Assembly (NCBI GenBank): GCA_902781945.1
Contig: CACZLE010000005.1
Span: forward strand, 1-64,000
Direction of reading: 5' to 3'
DNA: 64,000 nucleotides
DNA from: an uncultured Eubacteriales bacterium
GTDB taxonomy: Bacteria; Bacillota; Clostridia; Christensenellales; Aristaeellaceae
A program made the translations under genes and the position numbers. Position 1 is the first letter of the stretch; every line of letters begins with the position of its first letter. Shown piece by piece: positions 1 through 7,832 of this stretch. The notes under the pieces were generated by a model. That model was given only the letters and a program-made list of their open reading frames with translations. It was not told where the DNA came from and did not search any database.

Positions 1-35
1 GATATTGTTTCATTAACAGCTACATTATACAGCAA

Positions 36-72
36 AAAACGGAGAAGTTCGAGAGAACAACTCCGTTTTTTT
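36..72. terminator. Intrinsic terminator, both directions
   Basis: An A-run, a short inverted repeat (ACGGAG and CTCCGT) and a T-run form a symmetric terminator. On the minus strand it closes the unit holding the ADP-ribosyltransferase-like gene and its partner. Confidence 0.75.
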
Positions 73-106
73 TGTTGGGGCTTAGTGCAACAGCCCCAAA
101 TTCTCA

Positions 107-406
107 TCATTTTTTTTCAGCCATCACTGGGAAACCATTCTGCGTTTTTCTACGAAATTTGGCGCGCCTCGCTTTAAGAATAGAAGCCTGGTCAACGACA
201 GTAAATCCATTTCTCCTTTTTGCGCCAACGACCGAATATACTTTGTTAACTATTACAGGTGATTCCTTTTTTAGAATTATACAATCTTCGGTCTCTACAA
301 TTTCGCCAGGGGGAGCAGTCCTCGTTTTCGCTGTTACCTTGATACCGTTAGCCATGAGGCTTCTCCGCACCATTTCGTTTATTTCTTCCTTGCTGTATTC
401 TGGCAT
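107..406 (-). CDS. Small basic protein of unknown function, partner of the ART-like gene
   Basis: I do not recognise this 99-residue protein. It has a short helical N-terminus, a central stretch that looks like small beta strands, and a strongly basic tail rich in Lys and Arg (KARRAKFRRK), which could bind nucleic acid. The ATG at 406 is preferred because AAAGGAG sits 8 bases upstream, inside the last codons of the ART-like gene; an in-frame GTG at 415 would give an ATGA-like overlap. It is cotranscribed with the ART-like gene and followed at once by an intrinsic terminator. It could be an antitoxin, an accessory factor or an unrelated cargo gene; nothing in the sequence decides between these. 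Confidence 0.6.
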   Translation of the reverse strand: MPEYSKEEINEMVRRSLMANGIKVTAKTRTAPPGEIVETEDCIILKKESPVIVNKVYSVVGAKRRNGFTVVDQASILKARRAKFRRKTQNGFPVMAEKK

Positions 407-411
407 TTTCG

Positions 412-963
412 TCACTCCTTTATGATGTCAACAATCGTGCCGTTATCAAGCCCATTTTTGATACAAACCTGAGTTTCTATGAACGGGAGATTGAATCGCC
501 TTAGTTCATCTAATATATTTTGCGGCACACAAGATAAATATGCGTTGTTCCCGAGATAAAAATTGCCAATAACACAGCTCAGCTTAGAATACTCGAAAGC
601 GAAATCAAAGAATGAACATCGTATCTGTTTTTTCTTAGAAATCTCTTCAAATTCTATATTCTTAAATGCTATGCTTTCATATTTTGAATATAAAGATATA
701 CATTTTCTATAACCACTTAGAGTCCGAAGATCAAGAATACTGTCCGGCGATATGTCGATGTCAAAAACAATGACCGCTGGATTTTTAACCCGAGTACCGA
801 ATTGAGAGCTTGGATTTGTTGTCCACCATTTTGCGAGATCTAAATCAGTATAAAAGTAAACACCATTGCCAAGCCAATGATTATTATTTGGTTTATATAT
901 AAACCCACCACTGCAGATCGCATCCGCACATGCCGCATCCGTTCCGTGATATAATCTCAACAT
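412..963 (-). CDS. Putative ADP-ribosyltransferase-like protein (PARP/DUF3990-type fold)
   Basis: This 183-residue protein starts with LYHGT (His6) and continues with GNGVYFYTD (Tyr36), the spacing and wording of the first two blocks of the His-Tyr-Glu class of ADP-ribosyltransferases and DUF3990 proteins. Near the C-terminus, ETQVCIKN (Glu163 and Gln165) resembles the last strand of that fold, where the third catalytic residue lies; which residue serves here is unclear. Such enzymes move ADP-ribose from NAD+ to protein or nucleic acid, and prophage copies are often toxins or host-modifying cargo. The gene is clearly more A+T-rich than the lysis genes upstream, has its own promoter (995-1023), and reads into the unknown gene at 107-406. 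The fold assignment is by motif only. Confidence 0.55.
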   Translation of the reverse strand: MLRLYHGTDAACADAICSGGFIYKPNNNHWLGNGVYFYTDLDLAKWWTTNPSSQFGTRVKNPAVIVFDIDISPDSILDLRTLSGYRKCISLYSKYESIAFKNIEFEEISKKKQIRCSFFDFAFEYSKLSCVIGNFYLGNNAYLSCVPQNILDELRRFNLPFIETQVCIKNGLDNGTIVDIIKE

Positions 964-994
964 ACTTCACCCCAAAAGTCATTTGTACATATAC

Positions 995-1023
995 ATTCTA
1001 TGATTTGAGGATCGAAATGTCAA
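995..1023 (-). promoter_or_regulatory. Sigma-A promoter of the ART-like unit
   Basis: On the minus strand TTGACA (1018-1023) and TAGAAT (995-1000) are separated by exactly 17 bases, upstream of the ART-like start at 963. This gives the cargo pair transcription independent of the lysis genes. Confidence 0.75.
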
Positions 1024-1030
1024 TACTGAT

Positions 1031-1351
1031 TTATTGCTCTCTAACGTCCAGCTTCATAAACTGGCTATGCTCATTCGTCACAGCTCCATTCCCGCCGAGA
1101 CCGTGATAGGCTTCATACATTCTCTCATAGCGCCGCGCTTCTTCCCGCGTGGCGTAATTTTTCGCCTTGCAGTTATCTGAAAGCCTACCCATACTATCGT
1201 CCAGCAGGGATAAAATCGCCTCCTTCATGGCGGCGTCCTCCTGCTTATTTTTCTTTACTTTATCAGATAGATGTTTTACCGCCGCAGAAAGTCCGGCAAC
1301 AACAAGGCCGAATATGACTTCGACCCAGTATTTTACAATCCATTCCCACAT
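1031..1351 (-). CDS. Phage holin-like small membrane protein
   Basis: This 106-residue protein has one hydrophobic helix (about residues 7-24, after MWEWIVKYW), a Lys-rich linker, and a C-terminal YEAYHGLGGNGAVT segment that I recognise from small proteins beside endolysins in clostridial prophages. The start at 1351 follows GGAGGGG; an ATG five codons upstream lacks a good ribosome site. It probably acts in the membrane in lysis, as a holin or spanin-like helper, but the exact role is inferred from its place below the second holin-like gene and the endolysin. Confidence 0.65.
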   Translation of the reverse strand: MWEWIVKYWVEVIFGLVVAGLSAAVKHLSDKVKKNKQEDAAMKEAILSLLDDSMGRLSDNCKAKNYATREEARRYERMYEAYHGLGGNGAVTNEHSQFMKLDVREQ

Positions 1352-1418
1352 TATTATCCCCTCCAAAAGTTATGCCAGAAACATCGCCTCCTTGTGTCCG
1401 GTATGGCGATTCATATAA

Positions 1419-1712
1419 TCACCCGACAGATGATTCCTCGTCTGCCGGGTTTTCTTTTCCCGCCCCACGCGCACTAAAGTATTTCAGTATGCCTTTTTCG
1501 GCAACTGAATTTCCGCAATAGAAGCCAATAGCAACCATCATCGTATCGTCCGCGCCCTTTTGCAGATTCACAATCGCATCCGCTGCGGACGGCATATAAG
1601 CGATGGCTACAATGGAAAGCGCCCTGAATATAAACCAAGCGACTGCAACCGCCGTTGTCAGCCGCTTAGAAAACTGCACATATGTACTCGTTGGTTTCTG
1701 TGCCATGTTCAT
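1419..1712 (-). CDS. Phage holin family protein
   Basis: This 97-residue protein has a hydrophobic segment at about 18-40 (AVAWFIFRALSIVAIAY), a second apolar segment near 55-67, and a GNSVAEKGILKYF motif typical of holin-like proteins of clostridial phages. Its ATG overlaps the endolysin stop codon by one base, so the two are translationally coupled. It would form membrane lesions that let the endolysin reach the wall. Topology and the split of roles with the gene at 1031-1351 are inferred. Confidence 0.7.
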   Translation of the reverse strand: MNMAQKPTSTYVQFSKRLTTAVAVAWFIFRALSIVAIAYMPSAADAIVNLQKGADDTMMVAIGFYCGNSVAEKGILKYFSARGAGKENPADEESSVG

Positions 1713-2460
1713 CAACCCGCAATCCCAAGAACCTTTTCAATAGCTGCTACGCGGGCCATTAAGGCCTCAAATTCGCTTCTGGACACGTCGTAAACTGGGG
1801 TGTGCAATGTGTTGTCCGCCGGCTCAGAGACGGTAGGAACGTCCGTTTGGGCCAAATACTGACGCATCATGAAGCCGGTTGTCGTCTTGTATGTGACGTT
1901 TGCCCATGTGCTATCGTAGTTGAAATTAACAGTCACACCGGAGCCAATCGATACCGCTTTTAATATGGAAGCGCTGGAGCTTGCTGATTTCCGCAGGTTA
2001 ACCGTCTTGCCAGAATCAGCCATCACAATCGCGTAGTATGGGAATACCTCTGTGGGCTCATCCGCTTTGCCGTCAACCAGAGACCAGTCAGGACGTCCAT
2101 ATCCACCAATCTTGCTGTTGTTCAGCGCATAAGATTTCCGGCAAACGGATCCGCCGTTTGGGATAACGCTCTTTCCTGCGCTGGTATTTCCTTCAATGGT
2201 ATATACGTTTTTGCTGTCAACGGCCTCCACAATGCCTGTATGACCGTAGCCGTTGCCATTTGATGCCTTGAAGAAAATCTGGTCTCCGGGCTGAGGTGAC
2301 GTGAAGAACTGCTTTTTGTTTTTATAGTAGTTGGAAGCAGATGTGCAGCCAGCACCGCAATTCCCGCTGGATGGCTGGCATTGCAGTTTCAGCGCCATCT
2401 CTCTGCCAAACGCGGTAAAGTAACACCACGACACAAACACCGCGCACCATTCCACGCCCT
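1712..2460 (-). pseudogene. CHAP-domain endolysin with SH3 domain, 5' end missing
   Basis: The readable frame opens at the catalytic block of a CHAP peptidase/amidase (EWCAVFVSWC, then the His block GYGHTGIVEA), followed by a bacterial SH3-like wall-binding domain (VNLRKSASSSASI, about residues 130-195) and a short helical tail. In this family 30-60 residues normally precede the catalytic Cys, but here the frame meets TAG at about 2492-2494 after a stretch that no longer looks like endolysin, and the only possible start is a GTG two codons before the Cys. The missing end coincides with the junction to nrdD. As read, it is a fragment; if the junction is an assembly error, the real gene would be intact. 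Confidence 0.7.
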
Positions 2461-2466
2461 GCGCGG
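2452..2466. other. Breakpoint joining two N-terminally truncated, divergent genes
   Basis: Endolysin similarity (minus strand) stops near GVEWC and NrdD similarity (plus strand) starts near AGEQAFLALGYAYD, within about 15 bases of each other. Neither gene has a start codon or ribosome site here. Confidence 0.7.
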
Positions 2467-4079
2467 GTGAGCAGGCATTTCTCGCGCTCGGCTATGCCTA
2501 TGACCTCACGCGGCTCGCGACGGAAGGTTTGTTCTTCCTCAAGAACTACAACAACAAAGCCCCAAACCACCTGACCACTTTCCTGGACGATGTAATCGAG
2601 TATATCAGTTACATGAGCAACCGTTCTTCGGGTGCAGTTGGCATTCCAAACATCCTGATTTGGACTTACTACTTCTGGAAAAAGGATTGCGAGACAGGAT
2701 TCGTCATCAAGGATCCCGATTATTATATCCGTCAGTGCTTCCAGAAGCTGATCTACCGCTTGAACCAGCCATTCATGCGCATCGATCAAACGGCGTTTGT
2801 TAACGTAAGTATCTTTGACCGCAATTATATCGAGTCCCTCTTTGGCGGCGTGCAATATCCGGACGGCTCCTATGTTATCGACCAGGTTGAAGAGTTGGTC
2901 GAGCATCAGAAGATTTTCATGGAGGTCGTTTCTGACATCCGCCAGGACAATATGTTTACCTTCCCAGTGCTGACTTACTCTTTGCTTAAACGCAAGGAGA
3001 TACCGGACGATGAAGCAAAAGAAATGCTTCGCACCAAGCAATACAACGTGTTTGTCGATCAGGAGTTTGCCCGCTGGTGCTCTGATCACAACTGCACATG
3101 GAATGACAGCAACTTTTTTATGAGTGACGACGTTACGACTCTCAGCAACTGCTGCCGTCTGCTTTCCGACACAACAAAACTCAGCGGGTTTATCAATTCC
3201 ATCGGCGGCACGGCGCTTTCTATTGGTTCCGTTAAGGTTAACACCATCAATCTCATGCGCATCGCCTACGAAACGCGCTGCGAGGAAGACGGCTATCTTG
3301 ATCTGCTTCGCCGCCGCGCAACGCTTTGCTGCAAAACACTGGATACAGTACGCGGCATCATTCGCAGAAATGTGGAAAAAGGACTGCTTCCAAACTATCA
3401 GGACGGCGCGGTAGAGATGGACAAGCAATACTGCACGATCGGCATTTTGGGTTTGTACGAAGTGATCGAGGCCTTCGGCTATACGCAGCGCGACCTGTTT
3501 GGCAATGTGTATTATACCGAGGAAGGCGTGGCTTTCGCAGACAAAATTTTCCGGGTACTCAACGACGTCAAGGATCACTTTACAACTGATTACTCTTTCA
3601 ACATTGAAAGCGTGCCTGCGGAACGCGCAGCCATCATTCTTTGCCAGAAGGATAATGCGTTGTTCGACAGAGGAGAAAAGTTCATCTATTCCAACCAGTG
3701 GATCCCGCTTTCTGAAAAATGCACCATCAAGGAAAAGCTGCGGCTCAGTGCAATCCTGGACGCCAAGTGCTCAGGAGGCAGCATTTCTCATATCAACCTG
3801 GAAAGCAACTTCCCCAACACCGATATGGCATGGGATATGCTTAATCAAATTGCGTTGTCCGGCGTGATTTACTTCGCATTTAACACGCGCATCAACGAGT
3901 GCGAAAACCATCATGGATTTGTCGGCACGAATGTTTGCCTGGTCTGCGGGAAGCCTGTTCATGATACTTTCCAACGTATCGTTGGTTACCTCGTTCCCAC
4001 CCGCAGCTATTCCAAGGAACGCTTCAACGAGTTTACTACGCGCAAGTGGTATGAATACGCGGAGATGATGCGTGAATGA
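2463..4079 (+). pseudogene. nrdD: Anaerobic (class III) ribonucleoside-triphosphate reductase, 5' end missing
   Basis: NrdD reduces ribonucleotides with a glycyl radical. The frame shows the active-site Cys loop (SNCCRLLSD), SGAVGIPN, a C-terminal zinc-type Cys set (CENHHG then CLVC) and the glycyl radical loop RIVGYLVP (Gly about 30 residues from the end). Similarity runs upstream of the TTG at 2529 to about 2463, then the frame becomes antisense of the endolysin and reaches TAA at 2421, so the N-terminal domain and start are lost. The stop overlaps nrdG by ATGA. Unless internal starts such as TTG 2529 are used, or the junction is artefactual, no complete enzyme can be made. It is a phage-type NrdD, shorter than cellular ones. 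Confidence 0.8.
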
Positions 4080-4558
4080 GGCTAAAAATATTCATGGATG
4101 AGGACTTTGTAAACTATAAAAAACCATCCATGTTTATTGGCACATGCTGGTGTGACTGGAAGTGCTGTCGAGACGCTGATAAGCGGATTGATATGTGCCA
4201 AAACTCCGAAATAGCAAAACTATGCGTTATGAATATACCTGATGATGTTATTTTTGAAAGGTATATCTCCAATCCAATCACCAGCTCTGTTGTAATTGGC
4301 GGCCTTGAACCGGTTCTTCAATTTGATGAAGTCTTACATCTGCTTTCTTATTTCAGAGAAAATGGCTGCGAAGATGATTTTGTCATATATACCGGGTACA
4401 CAAAAGACGAAGTACAGGAGCAGATTTCGTCTCTTGCGGCATACAAAAATGTCATCGTTAAGTTCGGACGCTTTGTGCCTGGGGATATGCCACACTATGA
4501 TGACATTCTTGGTGTTATGCTTGCCAACAAAGAGCAGCACGCAGAAAGGATTTCATAA
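4076..4558 (+). CDS. nrdG: NrdG-like radical SAM activase of NrdD (phage type)
   Basis: This 160-residue protein should install the glycyl radical on NrdD with S-adenosylmethionine and a 4Fe-4S cluster. The cluster motif is the atypical phage form GTCWCDWKCC followed about ten residues later by MCQN, instead of plain CxxxCxxC. After it come VVIGGLEPVLQFDE, which resembles the GGEP segment of radical SAM enzymes, and YTGYTKDEV. It overlaps nrdD by four bases and ends in TAATG shared with the next gene, so the three genes are coupled. Confidence 0.8.
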   Translation: MRLKIFMDEDFVNYKKPSMFIGTCWCDWKCCRDADKRIDMCQNSEIAKLCVMNIPDDVIFERYISNPITSSVVIGGLEPVLQFDEVLHLLSYFRENGCEDDFVIYTGYTKDEVQEQISSLAAYKNVIVKFGRFVPGDMPHYDDILGVMLANKEQHAERIS

Positions 4559-4791
4559 TGCCAGAAAAGCATCCAACCGAAACAGCCGTCATTTCTTTGG
4601 CAGAGGATAAAGAGCTTGTGCAAGAGATCCGTGCGGCCATCAAAGAAAACGACGGTTACTGCCCGTGCCGCCTTGAAAAGACACCGGATACAAAATGTAT
4701 GTGTAAGGACTTTCGGGATCAGATTAACCGCGGCGAGCAGGGCGCGTGTCACTGTGGATTATATGTTTTTACAATCATACAGGAAGAATAA
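4558..4791 (+). CDS. Ferredoxin:thioredoxin reductase catalytic subunit-like protein
   Basis: This 77-residue protein carries the three-part Cys signature of FTR catalytic subunits: CPC (35-37), CMC (47-49) and CHCGLY (64-66). In the plant enzyme these residues bind a 4Fe-4S cluster and form the redox disulfide. The spacing (9 and 14 residues between blocks) differs from the plant CPC-16-CSC-8-CHC pattern, as in short bacterial and phage versions. It is translationally coupled to nrdG (TAATG), so it probably feeds electrons from ferredoxin, directly or through a redoxin, to the anaerobic reductase. That role is inferred from position and family. Confidence 0.75.
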   Translation: MPEKHPTETAVISLAEDKELVQEIRAAIKENDGYCPCRLEKTPDTKCMCKDFRDQINRGEQGACHCGLYVFTIIQEE

Positions 4792-4794
4792 TCT

Positions 4795-6093
4795 ATGCAT
4801 GAAGATTTAAAAATCATCAAAAACGGCTTTGACCAAATTGCTGCCGCAAAGGGCAAGGAAAAGGTCGCCGTCATCCAGCGCGTGTGCGCGGAGGATCATC
4901 GGGTTTCAGAATCCCTGATCCTCCTTTTACATCCACTTGTCAAGTTTGGGATCAAGGAAAAAAGCCTGAACAAAAAGGTTCGCGTTCAGGCCGACAAAAA
5001 CTACATGTATCTGCTGGATGTTTGCCAGGATCTGGCCAGCAAGTATTCCATTACAAATCAGGATATCGCAAACGTGCAAAAGTATTTGTCTGCGCTGCTT
5101 ATCCCAGAGCTGAAAGACTTTGCGCAGAAATACCTGACCAAATCGATCCGGCTTGGCGCAGACGCAGCAACGGTCAACAAGGCCTTTGGCAAAGAGGTCA
5201 TTCCTTCGTTCCCATGCATGTTGGCAAAAAAATATATAGATTGCCAAAGCGCGTTGCAGGGGAAAGGCTTTACCGTCACAGAAAAACTAGACGGTATCCG
5301 GTGCCTTGCCATCATCAAATCAGATCAGGTCTTGCTGATTTCCAGGCAAGGTCAGTTGATTGACGGCCTTGTTGAAATTGAACGGGAGCTTTCATACCTG
5401 CGCAAGCGTACTGACGGCGATTTCGTGCTGGATGGAGAATTGCTTGTGTCGGATCGTGAAGGCTTCCCAAGCAAAGACCAATATAAAAACACCATTATGA
5501 TCGTCCGAAAGGATGGCAGAAAAGAGGGCATTACTTATAATGTCTTCGATTTTCTCCCACTTTACGAGTACGAACGCCGCGTCGGAAAGCTGCCATACTG
5601 GAGCCGCAGAAATTATCTCCATCAGATCGTGCAGCGTACGATATTTGTCAAGCCGCTTCCTATTCTGTACACAGGCAAAGACGTATCCGTAATTGACGAG
5701 CTACTTGCGGCACAGCGCCGTATGAACCACGAAGGCATAATGATCAACCTCAACAACTCCACCTATAAATTCGGGCGCACAGACGTGCTTCTGAAGTACA
5801 AGGTCATGCAGGACGTCGATTTGGAAATTATCGACATGCAGGAGGGAAACGGGAAATACGCAGGCAGCCTCGGTGCGCTTATTGTCGATTATAAGGGCAC
5901 GCCAGTCGGCGTCGGGTCTGGTATGAGCAACGAGGAGCGCGAAGAGATGTGGCGGCACAAAGAGGATTACATCGGAAGGGTTGTAAAGGTGCAGTATTTT
6001 GAAGAAACGCATGGCGACGACGGCCTGCCGTCCCTTCGTTTCCCGGTCTTCCTGGAGTTGTGCGAACCCGGAAAAGAGGTCTCTTATAACTAA
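4795..6093 (+). CDS. ATP-dependent DNA ligase
   Basis: This 432-residue phage ligase seals nicks in DNA. Motif I is EKLDGIRC with the adenylated Lys164, motif III is LDGELLV (about 212-218), motif IV is HEGIMINL (about 320), and motif V is LLKYKVMQDVDLEI. An N-terminal helical region of about 150 residues resembles the DNA-binding domain of T4-type ligases, and the C-terminus (GRVVKVQYFE) fits the OB-fold. It lies three bases after the FTR-like gene, in the same operon, and its stop shares a base with the next start. Confidence 0.9.
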   Translation: MHEDLKIIKNGFDQIAAAKGKEKVAVIQRVCAEDHRVSESLILLLHPLVKFGIKEKSLNKKVRVQADKNYMYLLDVCQDLASKYSITNQDIANVQKYLSALLIPELKDFAQKYLTKSIRLGADAATVNKAFGKEVIPSFPCMLAKKYIDCQSALQGKGFTVTEKLDGIRCLAIIKSDQVLLISRQGQLIDGLVEIERELSYLRKRTDGDFVLDGELLVSDREGFPSKDQYKNTIMIVRKDGRKEGITYNVFDFLPLYEYERRVGKLPYWSRRNYLHQIVQRTIFVKPLPILYTGKDVSVIDELLAAQRRMNHEGIMINLNNSTYKFGRTDVLLKYKVMQDVDLEIIDMQEGNGKYAGSLGALIVDYKGTPVGVGSGMSNEEREEMWRHKEDYIGRVVKVQYFEETHGDDGLPSLRFPVFLELCEPGKEVSYN

Positions 6094-6293
6094 TGAAAAG
6101 AAAATACTTTATATTCCCAGAAGGCGGCGCAGACACCGCCGTTAAAACACTCAAACACGAAAAAGAGGCGCTGGCCTTCGTCAATGACGTAAAAAATCTC
6201 TACACCTATGGGTGCATGCGTCTCCAGATGCGTGACGAGGATGGCGCGTCTTTTCGTTGGGATGAGTATAAAGGAGAGTGGATCCCCGAATGA
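6093..6293 (+). CDS. Small phage protein of unknown function
   Basis: This 66-residue protein (KYFIFPEGG at the start, aromatic-rich WDEYKGEWIPE at the end) has no motif I can name. It begins in TAATG with the ligase stop and ends in ATGA with the PhoH-like gene, so it is translated as part of the operon. It looks like a small globular alpha/beta protein without membrane segments. Confidence 0.6.
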   Translation: MKRKYFIFPEGGADTAVKTLKHEKEALAFVNDVKNLYTYGCMRLQMRDEDGASFRWDEYKGEWIPE

Positions 6294-7141
6294 AAAATAT
6301 CGTCGGCGGATACAAGGGATATATTGTCGTCAACGAAAATGACGCTCGCCTACCGGCATTTTACACAGACTTTCGCATCAACCACTTCGGTCTTCTGGAA
6401 AATGAATACGTCATCATCGAAAGAAATGATGGCACCGTGGCGGATATACGCAAATGGCAGGGCGGTACGCATCGCCCTGTCAGCGAATTTTGCCTCAAAA
6501 GCGCGGAGCTTGGGGATATTCGACCAAAGAACATCGAGCAGCGCATCGCAATTGATATTCTGTTGGACGATTCCATCACCGTTAAAACGCTTACGGGCGG
6601 GTTTGGCAGCGGCAAAACTTTTCTGTCTTGCGGCGCAGCCTTCCAGATGATCAACGAGGAGCGATATGACAAGATCGTTTGGGTACGCAACAATATCGAA
6701 GTTAAAAACACCAATCCCATCGGTGCGCTGCCAGGCGATCAGACGGACAAGCTCTCTGTTTGGGCGATGCCATTGGCAGATCATCTTGGCGGCGTAAAAG
6801 CGCTGAACCTCATGATAACGCAAGGGAAAATCGAGGTTCAGCACCTTGGCTTCATCCGTGGACGCGACATCAAAAAGAGCATCATCTTTGTCTCCGAGGC
6901 GGAACATCTTACCAGAGATCATGCCAAGCTCCTTCTTGGACGTGTTTCGGAAGGCTCTATCATTATCTTCGAGGGCGACTGCAGGCAGATCAATAGCAAG
7001 GCCTTCGAGGGCGATAACGGCCTTCAGGCGTTGATTAGCTGTCTCAAAGGCAATCCGCTCTATGGATATGTGCATCTCACAGAGTCCGTGCGCAGCGACA
7101 CCGCCAAGCTCGCAGATCTTTTAGACGTGGAGGATAACTAA
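6290..7141 (+). CDS. PhoH-family ATPase
   Basis: This 283-residue protein has a P-loop GGFGSGKT (about residues 103-110), a Walker B-like strand IIFVSEAEHLT in which Ser replaces the usual Asp, and GDCRQI and TESVRSD, which match sensor regions of PhoH-type NTPases related to superfamily 1 helicases. Phages commonly carry phoH; a role in nucleic-acid metabolism is likely but not settled. The ATG at 6290 overlaps the previous stop (ATGA) with AAGGAGAG upstream; an in-frame GTG at 6278 sits too close to that site. The N-terminal 90 residues are phage specific. Confidence 0.8.
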   Translation: MKNIVGGYKGYIVVNENDARLPAFYTDFRINHFGLLENEYVIIERNDGTVADIRKWQGGTHRPVSEFCLKSAELGDIRPKNIEQRIAIDILLDDSITVKTLTGGFGSGKTFLSCGAAFQMINEERYDKIVWVRNNIEVKNTNPIGALPGDQTDKLSVWAMPLADHLGGVKALNLMITQGKIEVQHLGFIRGRDIKKSIIFVSEAEHLTRDHAKLLLGRVSEGSIIIFEGDCRQINSKAFEGDNGLQALISCLKGNPLYGYVHLTESVRSDTAKLADLLDVEDN

Positions 7142-7144
7142 TCT

Positions 7145-7765
7145 ATGAGTGAACTTTTTCAGATTCCCCTTGAATTGCAGTCAGACCAGCAGACCGTGCT
7201 GCCTATTCCGGACGAGATCAGCTATTATGTTCTTGAGAAGGATCGTAAGATTTATCTGGATGTTGATGTGTCGCCGGACATTATGGCCATTCAGCGCATG
7301 ATTCTTCGTTGGAACATGGAGGATCGCGGCATTGACCCCAAGGAACGCAAGCCCATACATATTTATATCATGTCCTACGGCGGAGACCTTAATTACATGT
7401 GGAGCACCATCGACATGATTCAGACGTCAGAAACCCCCATTTATACCGTCAATGTGGGGCAGGCGGATTCAGCAGCGGCGCTGATTTTCATGTCCGGGCA
7501 TAAGCGCTTTATGATGCCTCGCGCAGTCGTCGTTATCCATGAAGGCCATGCTTCCGCGTCCGGCGATTCTACCAAGTTTCTGGACGCATCTGACAGCTAC
7601 CGTCAGGAACTCAAGCGTATGAAGGAGTACATTCTGACCAGAACGCAGATCCCCCCGCGCCTTCTTAGCAAGAAGCGCAATAACGATTGGGAAATCGATT
7701 CTACGCAGTGTCTTGAATATCATATCTGCGACGCCGTGATCGATAACCTCAGCGAGATTATTTAA
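7145..7765 (+). CDS. ClpP-like serine protease
   Basis: This 206-residue protein has the ClpP/crotonase fold: IYIMSYGGDL for the oxyanion strand, NVGQADSAAAL with nucleophile Ser109, and VVVIHEGH with His132. Asp residues in NNDWEIDS are candidates for the third member. The usual ClpP peptide QAASMGA is altered, and the N-terminal loops that dock AAA+ partners are not clear. It stands just before an SPFH-domain gene, an arrangement like SPFH with NfeD-type (ClpP-class) proteases in bacteria. It may process phage or host proteins; it could instead join host ClpP. Substrate unknown. Confidence 0.8.
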   Translation: MSELFQIPLELQSDQQTVLPIPDEISYYVLEKDRKIYLDVDVSPDIMAIQRMILRWNMEDRGIDPKERKPIHIYIMSYGGDLNYMWSTIDMIQTSETPIYTVNVGQADSAAALIFMSGHKRFMMPRAVVVIHEGHASASGDSTKFLDASDSYRQELKRMKEYILTRTQIPPRLLSKKRNNDWEIDSTQCLEYHICDAVIDNLSEII

Positions 7766-7774
7766 CGCGAAAGT

Positions 7775-7802
7775 GGGGCGGTGACGTACAAATCACCGCC
7801 CC
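7775..7802 (+). terminator. Strong hairpin between the ClpP-like and SPFH genes
   Basis: GGGGCGGTGA and TCACCGCCCC form a perfect 10-bp stem with an 8-base loop. No T-run follows, so it may slow polymerase, protect mRNA ends or partly terminate. Confidence 0.6.
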
Positions 7803-7832
7803 GATATTGAAATTGTATTGGAGAAAATAATT

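Noticed and set aside
2322-3578. Minus-strand frame of 418 codons opposite nrdD
   Set aside because: It is the complement of nrdD codons and also crosses the junction; no motif found.
4558-4791. Reading the small Cys protein as a ferredoxin
   Set aside because: The CPC, CMC and CHCGLY blocks fit the FTR catalytic subunit and not the CxxCxxCxxxC ferredoxin pattern.
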